Notes under the pieces: model-generated | Told to the model about the DNA's origin: nothing | Databases searched by the model: none | Seen by the model: only the letters and a program-made list of their open reading frames with translations | Assembly (NCBI GenBank): GCA_034509495.1 | Contig: CM067506.1 | Location: forward strand, 23,821,069 to 23,885,068 | Reading direction: 5' to 3' | DNA: 64,000 bases | Source of the DNA: Acestrorhynchus altus | Taxonomy: Eukaryota; Chordata; Actinopteri; Characiformes; Acestrorhynchidae | Shown here: piece after piece, positions 25,007-39,699 of the stretch | Numbering within the stretch: the first letter of the stretch is position 1 | How the letters are laid out: every line of letters starts with the position of its first letter | Translations under genes and position numbers: made by a program

Positions 25007-28000
25007 GGGGGGGGTGGATATTAAAAAAGATTTAATAAATAGAATCTAATGTGCTCTTTTTCACTGACCCATGAACTGGCTTTTATTTCCACTGGGAATT
25101 AAATCAACATACATTTCCTTGTGCAATTCTCAATTGCAAAACTGCACCTTCTTGCAGTGCCCTGTGGGTGGCAACATACCTGCAAATTTAAATCTCCGTT
25201 CAGAATAGCACTGCTGAAGTTTTCAATGTGTTCTTTAGTTGTCAGGTGTCATACAGTGAAAAATATGAATGTGTTGGTTGCTTTTAAAATCATGATTCAT
25301 TTGCTGTCATATGTTTTTTTTTCCTGCCCAAAAGGTTGTTTACTGTGTATAATGTATATTCACGTCCATTGTCCACTCTTAATAAATGATGTTCTATGAA
25401 TGGTTCTTAGAGCCATGCCATAGAAGAACCTCTTTTGATCCTATGGACTGTGCTTGAGACAAAAAAGTATTGGAACACCTGCTCATTCACTGTTTCCTCT
25501 GTTTATCCTGCTTCTTTTAGAGTCTCTCCTGTTACAGGAGTGTTAGTGAGATCAGGATGCTTGATGATCACCACCCTACCTCATCCCCAACTCCCCAACT
25601 CATCCTAAAAGTATTTGAATGAGCCCAATCTTTCCAGAACACAGTTGCACTGCTCCACAGCACAGTGTTGCAGGGCTTTATACCCCTTGCATTAGGCATG
25701 GTGCCATAGCTTTATGTTCATCTCACTGTGTCTGTGTGCATTTGCACATCTATGTCAGCAATGGGTGCAACTTAAAGTAGCTGCAAGTGATGTCCTCAAA
25801 CATGTTTAAGGACTTATAGGCTTCCCTTGATGTAAAAGTTCTTTGCACTCAAACATCTCATCTCATCTCATTACAAGTACAGTTCTTTATAGAAACAAAG
25901 GTGGTTCTTCTGTGGCTTTGTTCAAAGGACCATTTGATATACAGCTATTTTTAAGAGTGTTCTTATGAATGATTTGTTTCTCTTTGTTTCTCTTTCCTTT
26001 TCCCTGCTCCCACTCTTCTCTCCACCGTACGTTCCATCTCTTACTTTCCTATCCCTCTTACTTGTGGCTTCTGCAATGCTGGAGAAGAAGGAGGACAAAA
26101 TGGTTAGCATTCTTTCTCTTATTTCTTCTACGTCTCTGTGGCATATTTGTCCACTCATTATCAAGATGTACTTTCTGTATTCCACCAAGTTGAAAATCCA
26201 CCTTTAGTGGATTTAGTTTTATGTGGTTGTTAATTTGTCTGTCTCCATCCCTATGTTTGTCTCACTCTCTGTAGAGTCTCATTATGAAAGACAGGGTAAG
26301 CTACACTGAATGATCACTGCATGTATGGATTGACGTGCATGCAAGATTTCTTAGAACCCTCATCAGCTTTGGGCCAGATTCAGGGGGCAATGGTGGGCTT
26401 CATTTAGGTTGCTCTGGTCTTGAAGTTGTATGAGTTGCAGAGTATCATCACTCTACCGCTGCATCCTTGTCAGAGTAACTTTGCTGCAGTACATGGCCTG
26501 TTTCTGCTTTGCTCGGCCTGCTCTCTGGCCTTGCCATAAAGTCTGTAATGTATGTACAGCATGCTCCCTCCTGGGGAACTGCATTAGTTAATCAGAACTC
26601 TGCCATGCACTTCAGTGCAGTGGATAAAACCCTGTAAATACAATCTGGCCCTCATTATCCCAATGATTATCAGGCCTCTTGGTAATATCTGTTTTCTTCT
26701 GCAGACAAGCGTTTCTGTTGCTCTTTTGCTGTGTTTTTGAAGTCCGATTCCTCTCCCTTGGGCACACTCTCTTTTTTTTTATTGTCTTGCTATTTATTTT
26801 CCTTTTCCAATGATCCATTTCACACCATGGTCAGCCGGGCTAGGCTTGTTCTGTGCATTTTTCATGCTGGAATATTGATGGCACGGGGAAAACACAGAAC
26901 AATGTGTCATTTCCTCCCCAAGAGCAACAGCATGAAATGATTGGTATTGATTTCCTCCTTCTTTGTTTGCATCTGGTTCGTGGACATTTCATTAACTGGG
27001 ACCTGAGATATTGTGTATTTCCACATCTGTGATTGTACAGTACACAACACCAAGAAGTGTCTTCTTATTGAGGCCACACTTAGAACGAGACATGTGACAC
27101 AGTGCAGACTAGTGGTTATAGTGGGTAGTACAGGTAGTGGCTGTGTTTGGGCAGGTGAAGTCATTGTTTTCGTTGTTAACTAAGGTCCACAGGGAGATGT
27201 GACACAATGAGATGCAAATACACACTGCTGTGCTGCTGGTTGAGGAACCTGGGAGGTGTCCACCTGCTTTATTCATAGGTTCCATTGATTTGCTTAATTC
27301 AGAGAAAATCCAATGTTTGGAAAAGGTTGCAAGCTAAACTTATCACACTATTGATTTGTAGATGCCTGGTCAGGTCTGAGATATATGTCTTGGTGAGAAA
27401 ATGGCGAGACGTGGGAGTTTTGTAACATCAGCAGGGACTCATAATAAATAATTTACACTATTGATCCAGTATTTAACAATTGAAATGCCCAGTATATGAG
27501 GGGCGAGTGAGTGACTATTTGTGAAGGCAGTCAGGGGGCGAGTGTCTCCAGGCGCTGATATACTGGCTCATTAGAGCAAATGGACAGTAATCTCTTTTGT
27601 GGCAGTCTTTCATCCTTATCCAGGATTTATAACATACTGAATTATGGGGCCAGCTCTGTCCACTGTCGCCCCCATACGTCAAGCTGTCAGAGGTGGGGCA
27701 CATGAACCCCTGTCCGGCCTCCTCCTGCGCTCCACACTGTTCCAGCCGCTCCATTTATCTCACCTGTTTGGCTGCAGCTGACACTGCCAATAGCAGGGCC
27801 CAGCTCCGCCTGGCCCTGTCTCAACAAGCAATGGAAATGAGATGATATTAAAGAGCTGAGGGAAGGGCAGGGCTCAATACATGACAAACTTTCAACCTTT
27901 ACCCCATCACTCACAGAAGCTAGAGAAATCGCATACAATCAACCAGTATATATATAAAGCAGGCACTGGCTACTGAGGGTATGATGAATGTTTACTAAGT

Positions 28001-30711
28001 TGCTAAGTAACTTATATATCATGTATATCATTAAAAATATGTCTAAGATTGTGTCTGTACCCCTAAAAAACTCGGAATCCACAAGGCCTCAAGGTGTCCT
28101 ATGGCATCTGGCAGGAAGACATTAGCCACAAATTCTTTAAGGCTACAGTCATGCTGCAGGTAAAATGTCCCAAATCTGGTTTTCTAAAAATAATCTCATA
28201 TTTTATTTATGCCATTTACACTGTTTCCTTTTTTAATGTGATGTACAGTATTCACAGCACTTCACGTTTTGCACATTTTGTTATGTTACAGCCTTATTCC
28301 AAAATGGAATAATTTTTTACCGAAACATTTCTGTTGCATTGAAGGTCCCAATGAGCACAGTGGCCCCCATCATCTGTAAATAGAAGAGGTTTGGAACCAC
28401 CAGGACTCTTCATAGAGCTGGCCACCCAGCCAAACTGAGTGATCATGGTAGGAGGGTCTTAGGGAGGTGACCAAGAACCCAATGGTCACTCTGACAGAGC
28501 TTTAATTATGCTCTGTGGAGAGAGGAGAACTTTACAAAAGGACAATTTCTGCAGCACTCCACCAATCAGTCATGTATGGTTGAGTGACAGGAGAGTAGGT
28601 TGCATGCTGTAGTGAGCAGTGCTGGAAAGGTGGAGACAATAGGACCAATAATCCAGGAGCCCCCTAATGTGGGGGCATTACATTAACAGCATTATGTTAC
28701 ACTCAAGCCTTGACACCATGCACACACTTACTTACGCAATTGTCTTCTATGATCTTGTTTCTGAGATAAGGACTTTGTGTAACTGTATACACCATGTTGT
28801 GTTGCTAACGCCTGGAGTGAGATTGGTTTTATTTATTCTTTGTTGTTCTGTAATGCAGCTAATCTCCACATCTGCTTTTCCAGACACAAACTGTGTAATT
28901 GTATACACTTTGTTGCAACACCAAAGCATAGACAGAGATTGATTTCGTTTTTTTTCTTCTGAGTGCGAGGATAAAAATAGCCTACCCTCAGAGGACGTGA
29001 CTGGAAAGGGGGATGTCTAAATACATCTTGTGTATTATTTCCTCTTAATCTTGTGCTGAATTGAAGGAGGGTGGGGAGAGAGTGTAATCCAGGATATGCC
29101 TGTAGCAGATTATATACATAAACACACAGGAAAAATGTATTATTAGCTGATCTGGAACTGTTTCATATTATAAACAGTTTAATGTTATAGAATATGGATC
29201 TTTTAAATGACACTGGGGAGTGTCAATGTTGTCACTAAACCTCACACATCTGGAGTGGTAATTGTACAGATTCTTGTCTTTGGACCAATTTGAGACTATT
29301 TTCATTGGTCTATTCATCATAATTGGCATTGGACTGATGATTATACTGATGTTCTAAAACCTGTTAGGGGTCATGTCTGTACCACCAAAGGAGCTCACTC
29401 TATGAGACCTATAAAGATGCCTGTGGTATCTGGTACCAAGACATCACCATTAGACCATTTAAACTCCAGTCGGTCGTGAGGTGGATCCACAACAGACCTG
29501 ACTGGACCTATGCCATCCTAAAAGTAATCGTCATGGATGACATTTCACACCATGCATCCTTTATCCTTTGCTCCAAGGTCCAGTCCAGACTATGCTCATA
29601 ATAGGCACTTCTTATGGTGGACAGGGGTAAGCATGGGCACACTGACTGGTATAAAGCACAGTAGCAGGAGGTCTGTTGTGAGGAATTCCTTATTTAACAA
29701 TCATTAACATTTTTAGTGCCATGGTAGCCTTTCTGTCAGTTCTTTCCAGATGGGATAAACTTTTCAGCCTACTGTCTGTAGTTTATGCTGTTTTTGTTGA
29801 AGTACCTGTCTCTACTGTCCAGCAAAGCCTTTCTATTAGAATTTGGATCATTGATGTGAGGATTTTATTACATTTAGCGACTAGATTATTAGTTATGTCT
29901 GACATGGATAATAACCACCTCACCTCATCCCCACTTCACCTTCTCAGCTCATCCAAATAGTATTAGCACCATATTTCAGAAAGCACAGTTTCACCAATCA
30001 ACAGCTTAATGCTGGGGAGCTTCATTCACCTTTAGCTTATGCAGCAATGGGTGCAACATAATATAGCTGAATGCATTTATTAGAAGGATGTCCTCAAACT
30101 TTTGGACATATAGAGTATGGATGTGAAAATATTGGCCCAAAATTCCATTTTCAATGCATCTCTGGTAGAAAATGCAAGAAACTCAGAATACAAATACTGT
30201 ATGGATTTTGAAAACATACTACTTATTAAGATTAAATAGCACTAGACAGTGCATTCATAGACTTTAAAAATGATATATGATACCTGATATATGATAATGA
30301 TATTTGAAGTAGTTTCTTGAGAAATAAGAACCTCAGAGAAAATCCATTAACATTTTCAGTACAAGTTTATCCCAACACTGTATCTGACCTGTGTTGAGAT
30401 TGTAATAAAGTGCTGATTTAGCTTGTTCAGTATGTGTTTAGCTGTGTTTTAAGTAATGATATGTTAATTATTGCCTGATGTGTTGGCTGAGGCAGCAGAG
30501 GCCTTCTGAACGGCAAGCAGTGCTTGTTCCTGGTCACCATGTGTCCATCCACATGCTCACAGACAGCAGCACCTTACTGATCACCAGCAGCTTTTATGAT
30601 AATTAGTCCAATAATTAGCCCATCACTGGTACTCTGGCCTCAGGAGTTTGACGTATCCTGCAGGGCTGAAGCTGGCTGCCCCTCTGTCTCTTTCTTTATT
30701 TTGAAACGGCC

Positions 30712-30788
<77 letters not shown>

Positions 30789-32852
30789 TTCATTTATATC
30801 AGTGGCATATTAATAATATGTCTTAAAAGCATATAAGAAATTGATTCTAGAGGGTAATCTGTACAGATCACAAATAACCTCAGATGTATTTCAGTATAAA
30901 AAAAAGTACAGAGTAGTTTAAAATGTAATTATTGTGGTTTTCTGAATATAGTTAGGCCCTGTGCAGCTCCATTGTGTTAATGATAATCTGTCAGCTTCAC
31001 CAAAGGACTCAATTTAATCATTCTCAATCTCTGTCTGTCTGTCTGTCTGTCTATTTTAAACCTACAATGGAAAAATGTAATGTTTAATGCAAAGGGAAAA
31101 GCCATCTTAATTATTTGGATCATTCAGATCGAAGTTATGAGACATAGAGTAGCAAAAATAAGATTTTACTCTCAAATTTATTGATGTGAATATTTTTTCA
31201 TTTAATTAAACAAAGGACTGACTGCCTGGCACTGCATATAGTTTCTGTTGGCTGGGCATGGAAAAACTTCTCTGACTCAATAGATATTGTGAGCACCTCT
31301 GCTTATATGTGAGAGAAAGCAACCACTATGCTGGACAGTCCACTCTGTATATGTAATACCACTCATTTGCACCTATGCCTCTGCCAAGTTGGTATCTGGG
31401 AGCCAAAATGCTCAAGATTAATGATCATTTTATCTCAGTTCCTACACATGACCACACAGCACACACACATAGAGACACTCACCATAGATTGTGTCCTAGT
31501 TTTTATATCCAGAAATGGCTAATGTTGCTGTCTTTCGTCCCCTGAGATGGCTATAAAACACATAACAAATTGCTTCTAGAGGTTAGTTAAACAGCTTTGA
31601 AGTGATATCCGTGTGACTGTGCCAGATTAAAAGGCGTCAGCATTCTCTTACCTCATATCATACCTGAATTGCTTCACTGATATAAAAAGATCTCAGTGGC
31701 ATGTTAACAGTAGCTATATCACTGGAATATAATACCGGTAGTATTGACATAAAAATCTAACATAATATGCTATGATATTATTTAAAACATGAATAAATCT
31801 CTACAATCGATTGGCACCCTGTCCTGTCCCTGCCTTGCTCATAGTAATGGTATTTAGACCAACTATGATTCTTAACTAGAAGAAGGGGTGAAGGTGATGG
31901 ATGAAAAATGTGCATGTAACAGTAAATATCACATTACTAGCCAATATTGAAAGGAATGCATATCTGACAGCTGTGTAGAGTGTGAAGTGTTGGTGGTGGG
32001 GCAGTAGTGTACTAGCCTAATCCGTGTAAGGAGGGTCTTGGCCTGTGCCTGACAGCTGGGGGATTTTGTTGCTGATTTGCTTTAGATTAGTTTGGAGCAC
32101 TGCCAGGCTGGTTCAATCAGGGAATAATGGTTTTCACTGTCCATGGCCATGACCTGCACCTCCCGCCCTGCTTTGCTTCAGCCCCTCTCCAGTGCTCTAC
32201 TACATGACAACCTCATCCCTACATTCCTTCCCTTACATGACTCCAGTTGTCAGGCTCAGAAGATGCTTGGCTTCTGTCTGGTTTGACTTTTTTGTTTATT
32301 TGTTTATTAGTTGTTAATTTATTTTTTTACATTTACAGGTTTATGTCTTGTCATTTGTTCATGTGCTGTTGATTTCTGTAAAGCTGCCCTGTGACAACAT
32401 CAGTTGTGAAAAGTGCTATACAAATCAATTTTGATTTGATTTGAAGCTAAGATGACTTATTTATTTGACTAATTTCTTTCTAGTGTTGCTTCAAATGAAT
32501 GGCTTTATTGAGTATTTTATGTTGTTCTATGAGGAGTAGAAATCACAAGTGTGTGACTTTGGTTGATTTGTGTTGATATTTAACAAGCTTATTTACTAAC
32601 CTGTTATTTTGAATGAAACACTCACATTTTCCCTTTACTGTGGGCTTCAAATAAAATAACCAAAAGTTTTGCTTTTGTTGACTGATTTATGGCTCTAGGG
32701 TGGGCTCACTGTAGCAAAACTATTATTATTATTTCCAAGTCTCAGTAGATAGCACAGTTGGGCTGTATAACAATATATGGCATTGCAGAGGCCAAACAAA
32801 TCTGGATTAACCAGTGTGAAAGATGTGCCAGAAACAGCCATAACCATAATAC

Positions 32853-32933
<81 letters not shown>

Positions 32934-35900
32934 CATACATACATATGGGCAGTAATCTGATAACTAATTTAAACTAATCTAATGCTACCAGTCTAACATA
33001 ACCTGTTACATTATGAGTTAGCTTCTTAGATATATGTTTTTATCATCAAACGTGATGTCTGTGTAGATTTCAATATGTAACTTAGGAGCAGATAGGACAG
33101 TGCATTTGGGAACACTATGTAACCCACTATGTAACCCAAGTAATATTTGTGTTAAACTTTGTAACATTATTCCACATGAATCTTTCACTTTCAATGATGG
33201 TTCTGTGTTGCTCAGATTGTCCAGAAAGACATGTGTAAATGTGTCCTTTAATGGTGGCTCAAAGCATGAATTTCACCTTCTGAATTTGGGAAAGCACTCA
33301 AAATTCAAGAGCCACTCTAAATATATCTGAATATGTGTAAAATAATTAATAAATTACACTAGATTTATCTAATCAAACTTAAGAGAGGTGTTGACTTTTA
33401 GGCTGGTAAATATGTTCCAGTTCTGTTCTTTATCTGATGTTCTGAGTAATAATTGATATGATTATGAGGATCTTCTGTATTCTGACCATTGCATGTTCTG
33501 ACCAAGGCATTGTTGACTGTCACTGAGATACACCCATGCATTTAAGTTAAGCACAAACTTGACTGTCACTTTGTCACATCATCATCATCATCATCATCAG
33601 AATGGAATCTTGGAAAGATTTTCAGATGCAGTCTTCTGAAGCCTGTTTTACCTGCTAATCATTCATTTGTTCTGGGTGCATTACATTTACAATTAGGGCA
33701 TTTAGCTGATTCTCTTATCCAAGGCTACTCATATTACAGAGGTTGGCCAGATTAGTGTTAGGAGTCTTGTCCTAGAACCTATTGGTGTAGAACAGCATAG
33801 TTGCCCAGACTGGGACTAGAACCCCAGTCTCCCACAAGGTGTGCTGGTACCCTTGTTATCCTTTGCCCCACCTACCAGATACATTGATACAGTAGATACT
33901 GTTTAGATGTGCACTCTGTGCAGTTGATGCATTGTTAAGTTTAAATGTTTGAGGGTGTAGCAGAAACTAGGACAAGAGTTTTGGTAGCAGGTGGCATATG
34001 TGAACACTCTGTTATCCTGCTATAACCACAGAGTGTGTTTTGCTGGCACAGACATCAGCAGCAGAAGGCTGTGTGTGTTTGTGTATGTGACAATGTGTGT
34101 CCCTCTTTGCATGTGTGTGTGTTGGTTTGGCATTGTTCAGGGGGCCAAAGAACGCCTTAACCCACCAAAGCTATGCAGCGAGCTGGGGAATTGTTTGCGG
34201 CTTCCTGATGGTACTGGCTGGGTGGCTGCCTGGATAAATATAGCCGTGTTTATGCCCCCCACCCCCCAACACTTTAATCAAAAGCAATCTGGAGGAGGAG
34301 AAGAGGGAAAATATGGAATGTGCCAAGGTCTTTTTTGTGTTCTCTTTCCATCAGTCTCCTCCTGAAGGAATCAGCAGGGACCGAGTGGGGATATGGGGGA
34401 GGGTGATGGATAGAGTTGCTAATGCCTACGAAAACAGGACCTGGCCTGCTACAACTCTCATCATGGTTCTTTCAGCTTTCCCCATAGAAAACATGGTCAA
34501 TGCCTATACTTTATGTCCATATGATTTCATTCCACAGATCTGATGACTCTGAATGCAGCATTGCCCACACTGAGTCAGCTAACATTAATGCCTTATATTT
34601 CATGTGTTGTGGATATCACTGATGTGAATGTATTTATCCACATACATTTTAATTACAACCAGCTCAAATGTTTACAACCATGTTTCCCCATAGAGATAAA
34701 GCACCATAGGCCCAAACATATATACAGTACCGGCCAAAAGTTTGGACACACCTTCTCATTCTCAGTTTTCTGTATTTTCATGACTATTTACATTGTAGAT
34801 TCTCACTGAAGGCATCAAAACTATGAATGAACACATGTGGAGTTTTGTACTTAACAAAAAAAGGTGAAATAACTGAAAACACATTTTTATATTGTAGTTT
34901 CTACAAAATAGCCACCCTTTGCTCTGATTACTGCTTTGCACACTCTTGGCATTCTCTCAATGAGCTTCAAGAGATAGTCACCTGAATTGGTTTTCCAACA
35001 GTCTTGAAGAAGTTCCCAGAGGTGGCTCATTGAGAGAACGCCAAGAGTGTGCAAAGCAGTAATCAGTGAGAATCTACAATGTAATTAGTCATGAAAATAC
35101 AGAAAACGCATTGAATGAGAAGGTGTGTCCAAACTTTTGGCCTGTACTGTATATATACCTGCTCATACAACACTGCAACATATTTGTTGCTTTTAGTAGG
35201 CTCAGGGTTTTGGAAAGACTTTTCAGCAGCTTCTGTGCATTAGTGCTGTCAGGTGCTTATGATGGAAGATCAGAAATGCCACTTCAACTTATCACAGAAG
35301 TACTGGATGAAACTCCATCACTGCAGTGAATGCATCCAACTGCTCGACTACTGAACACACCCTTTCTGCAAAATCTGCAGGATGTGTATGAGAATATTCA
35401 AGGTGCATGGGATGGATTATCGTTGATCATCAGAGTATCATAAGCAAGCATTCACTCATACATTTACACACAGGGGGCAATTTATTATGGGCAGTTCACC
35501 TACAATATGTGTTTGTGGGAGGTGAAATAAAACCTGCACAGACACGGGGAGAACACACCAAATTCCTCACAGAGGGTGACTGAAGCCAGAAATCCAGGCC
35601 CCTGAAGCTGTATGAAACCCACCTGGCATTTGTAGGAGGACAACCACCCTCAGCAAAAATTTTCAGTTTTCATGGCTGTATGCAATTTCATGTACTTCAT
35701 GTACCATGGAATGTTGATATTGCTGTCACTCTCTCTTTGGAGCTGAGTGTTTGAAGGTCTCTGTGCTTTACCCTAGCTTAGTCTGGTTTATGTGTTTTTT
35801 TCTCTAGTGTGTGTCTTTTGAGCCCTGAGTATTCTCAAGCATGTACCTGTCCACAGACTCTCTTGTTTTAGCTGTAGGAATGACTGTGATTCTCAGGTCA

Positions 35901-38900
35901 ACTGTAATAAATCTTCTCTCTTCTTGCAGCCTGCCTTCTCTTTGTTACTCATGTTACATAATTGTAATTAGTCTGCTTTGTCTTTTATTTGAAATGATCT
36001 GACTTCTAGTAATTGCCCTGTCTAAGAACTCTGAAAATTGGACACTATAAGATACTAAAGTGCTTTATCATATAAAAATAATTTACTGTTATTTTTTAAT
36101 TCTTTAAAGATCATGTTTGTGGCACAATATTTGTCATTCATACTACCATTTAAAATACTGGATTATTTACTTAATATTGTACTTTAATTTTGCTGAATCT
36201 TAAGTTTTGAAATCAAATTTCAAACAAATCAAAGTTGAGTAGATTCCATTGATTTCTGTCATGAAATCAGAGTTGATTTCAAAATTTATAGAATTAAACA
36301 GTGATTTGTAATTTTGTTTGTAAGCTTGAAGTGAGGAATGTTTGATTGATTGTGTGAATCACTGTGTGAAGAAGAGGGCCATTAAGTCTGTTGTAAATCC
36401 CACTTGTTTGTACTCATTTCAAAAATGAGAGGGCTTATCCCATTAAACTGATGTTTGTCGATGCAATGCTGTCACCCATAAATAAAGGCAAGGTGGTATT
36501 CTAAGCTCACTATCTTTAAAATGCTCTCCTCTTTGCAGGTAATGTGGGTATGTAACCAGTGCCGTAAGCAGCAGGACATCCTCACTAAATCAGGTGAATG
36601 GTTTCCGGGACAAGGGCCAAAGCCAAAGCCAGCAGGGCTGGGGACGGCAGTGAGTGACCCAGCCATGTGTGGAGACCCCTCAGGAGAGAAGAAGGTACGC
36701 TCCAGGTCTCAGATCCCCCTCGAATCCTCTGCTTCTACTGCCCATGAAAGCCAGCTGCCTGCCTCCATACACCCCAGCAAAGGCCCTGTTGCTGGACAGG
36801 CCGACACAAATTCATCTCGTTCCCGCAGTGAACCTCCACGAGACAGGTATTTGGCTTCTTCCGTTCCATTATAGTGCGGCAGCTGAAAATGGCACACATG
36901 ATTATTGTTATTTCAGCAGTTTTATTGGCTGAGTCTGGAAACTCAATACTTTAATCACTGTTGCTAAATTGGGTAACAGTTTGGTTTGCCCTCAAAGGGC
37001 AAACTTTGACCTTCTGATAATTAAACATTTTTTTTTGTTCTTGCTCTTAGATGAATTCTTCTGCAGTATTTTCATTGTTCTGTATGCAGTGCAAAGATCC
37101 AGACAGCAACCCTAATTAGTTTAGCCTTGCTTGGCATAATGAGTAAAAGCTTAATGCAAAAACTAGCATGCTTTTATGAAGAAAACAGCTGCCTTTCATT
37201 TGTTTACATTACTGATAAATATACGCAGTTAGATTCCATTTACAGTCTAGCCTGGCACAAAACAAAGATTCTATCAATAAAGGTTTTCAATATCACTATC
37301 AATGCAAAATATGTGCCATCTTCAATTAAATCAATTTAAATATGAGTAAAAATTAATATTAACTCCACTTTTCTCTACTTCTGTTGCTCTGTCAGAAAAA
37401 AACAGTCGTCAACCTCAGAGCAGAACGGCAAGGCCGGGCCAAGGGGTGAGAGACGTCGTGGACTGCCCAAGCTCCAGTCCCAGGGTTCAGAGGAACGGGA
37501 CACAGGGAACAGTCGCAGGGAGAGCAGACGGCTAGTCAAGGCTCAATCGCAGGAGAGAAGCGATGCTGAGTTAGAGAGAAGTGGTGTAGGGGAACCCAGA
37601 AGGACAGAGGGTGAACACAGGCCACCTCAAGAGGAGTACCGGGGCGAGCCTGGCACTACACGGCATCCGGCCAAATCCCAGCCAGGGGAGCAGGAGGGCC
37701 AACCACACTTAAAAGCACCTCGAATCAGACAGGCTGAGGCGGGGAAGGGTGAAAGGCAGGCTGGGGAGGTAGGGAAGGAGGGTAAGTTGAATCGTAGGTG
37801 GTCAGATGAGCGGCAGGCCTCTCTGGAGGGCCAGCAGGCAGGTTATATTGGGGAGAGGACCGTGGGGGGCACTGGGGGACAGGGTGGACCCGCAGTGCAA
37901 CCTCTTCCTTCTAAAACGAACCACACCCCTCAACCTCAACCGCCAGCCCCAGGGTTCCGGGTGGGCCCTACTGCGCCCACCGGCGCCCCTGAGCTCAGGG
38001 AACCTCCAGAATGGGGCAAGAAGCTGCAGCCAAGCCATTTGGAGCCTGGCTCGGCTGCCATGCTGCGCAAGGCCAAGCGGGAAAAGGCCGAAAGTATGCT
38101 GCGCAATGACTCGCTCAGCTCTGACCAGTCTGAGTCCCTCCGACCACCTCCACCCCGTCCTTATAAGTCCAAGCGTGGTAGCAACAAGCGGCAAATGTCG
38201 GTCAGCAGTTCAGAAGAGGAGGGTGGATCCACGCCTGAGTACACCAGCTGCGAGGATGTGGAGATTGAGAGCGTCAGTGAAAGAGGTGGGCTGCAACCAG
38301 TATTTCCTTATTACATAATACATGTGTGGTGCACATCTAGTATTCAATTGCACATCTAGTATCTCATTTCATGTGCAGTGCAAGTCTAGTACAAAAATAA
38401 AGGGTTGTTTGAGCAGCTCTATAGAAGTACCACGTTTAGTTTTTTTTAAAGTAGCCGTGATTGTGAAAAATCTTCAAATTGTAATGAAAAACAGCATTTT
38501 AATATCTATAAGTTTAAAGCACTGTTATAATTCCAGGTCTGTAATAATGAGTATTTAAGTATTCTTTCTGGATATATCTGCAATTTAAGGCTCAGAGGAT
38601 ATGCATATTTGCTTGTACTTATTAATGATTCACATCTTAGCTGGACAAAGCTGTTCTTAGAAACTGGTGCACCTTGAATGCATGCCTGTGTGTGTATTTG
38701 GACCAGTGAGCTAAACCAATAAGGGGTGTAGGACAGAGGAGGCTGTGCTCATGGTAGCTGCTGTTTGGCAGACAAAGTGGTTGAACACAGACTTAAAAGG
38801 TCAGTGTATTAACACAAGCTGGAGATGAAATGTAAACAGTGGGGTGAGAGAGAGAATGAGAGAGAGAGAGAGATAGAGAGAGACAAGGAGAGAGATAGAC

Positions 38901-39639
38901 GAGAGAGAGGGAGAGGAAAAAAGAGAATGAACAATATACCAACTCATTCTTATCCGTGGACTTAATCAGACAGAGAGTTTTCATTTACACTGCAGGTAAG
39001 ATGCCACAGTAGTTTTGTAACCCAGAATATAAGCAGAGTGTAACTAGTGATTATAGAAGGTTTCGTAGGCTTGTATGTTTGACATGACTGTGTCTCATTT
39101 TTACATCTACTAATCTGTGTGAATTTGTTTCCAGGCATTAATATATTAGGTGTTTGAGCAGCTTGCAGTAACTCTTAGCACTGTATAACATTAAACTGGT
39201 GACCAGAACATCATCATAAGCCGGAGATGCTGTTTTGAACTCTTACCACTGCTGGCTGGATTAGCAGTTTTATTCAGTCTATATTATACAATCATTTTGA
39301 ACCAGCATTTATTGTAGTGTTTCTCATCAACATTAGCAGTATACAGGTCTCCGATTATGCACTTTTATGTGTTTAGGTAAACATTACGTCAAATTTAAAT
39401 GACTGCAGACATTAGATTTCTGACCTTTGCACTCTTTAACAGCAATATAGTTAGAAACGGTGATATGGAAGGCCTGGCTCCAAATCTGTGAGATGTTGTC
39501 TGGCAGATGTGCAGACAAGAGGGCATATGGGGCATGAGAATAAAACAAAACAGCTGTGTGTATGACAGTTGTTAATTTTGTAGTCTTTCAGAAAAATGCA
39601 TTCAAATATTATTGGTGTCGTGATAAAAACCTCTCTCTC

Positions 39640-39699
<60 letters not shown>

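Larger units (their letters stand above)
20836..36538 (+). other. 15.7-kb intron within the zinc-finger coding region
   Basis: The intron separates the seventh and eighth zinc-finger cysteines. It is packed with DNA-transposon fragments, two SINE fragments and microsatellites, listed separately. Stretches without recognised repeats, such as 26300-28030 and 30860-32370, hold no exon that I can support. Confidence 0.8.

Noticed and set aside
30596..30826. Poly-Ile open frame
   Set aside because: Translation of the TTA microsatellite.
34543..35329. Two open frames of 87-88 codons around the Tc1 element
   Set aside because: They run through transposon ends and flanks and show no protein family.
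37802..38194. 130-codon minus-strand open frame inside the large rims1 exon
   Set aside because: It is opposite a confidently coding, GC-rich exon and resembles no known protein, so it is a shadow frame.
37806..38318. 170-codon plus-strand open frame in another frame of the same exon
   Set aside because: The other frame carries the conserved RIM sequence and correct splice phases. This one is a by-product of GC-rich codons and runs past the donor.
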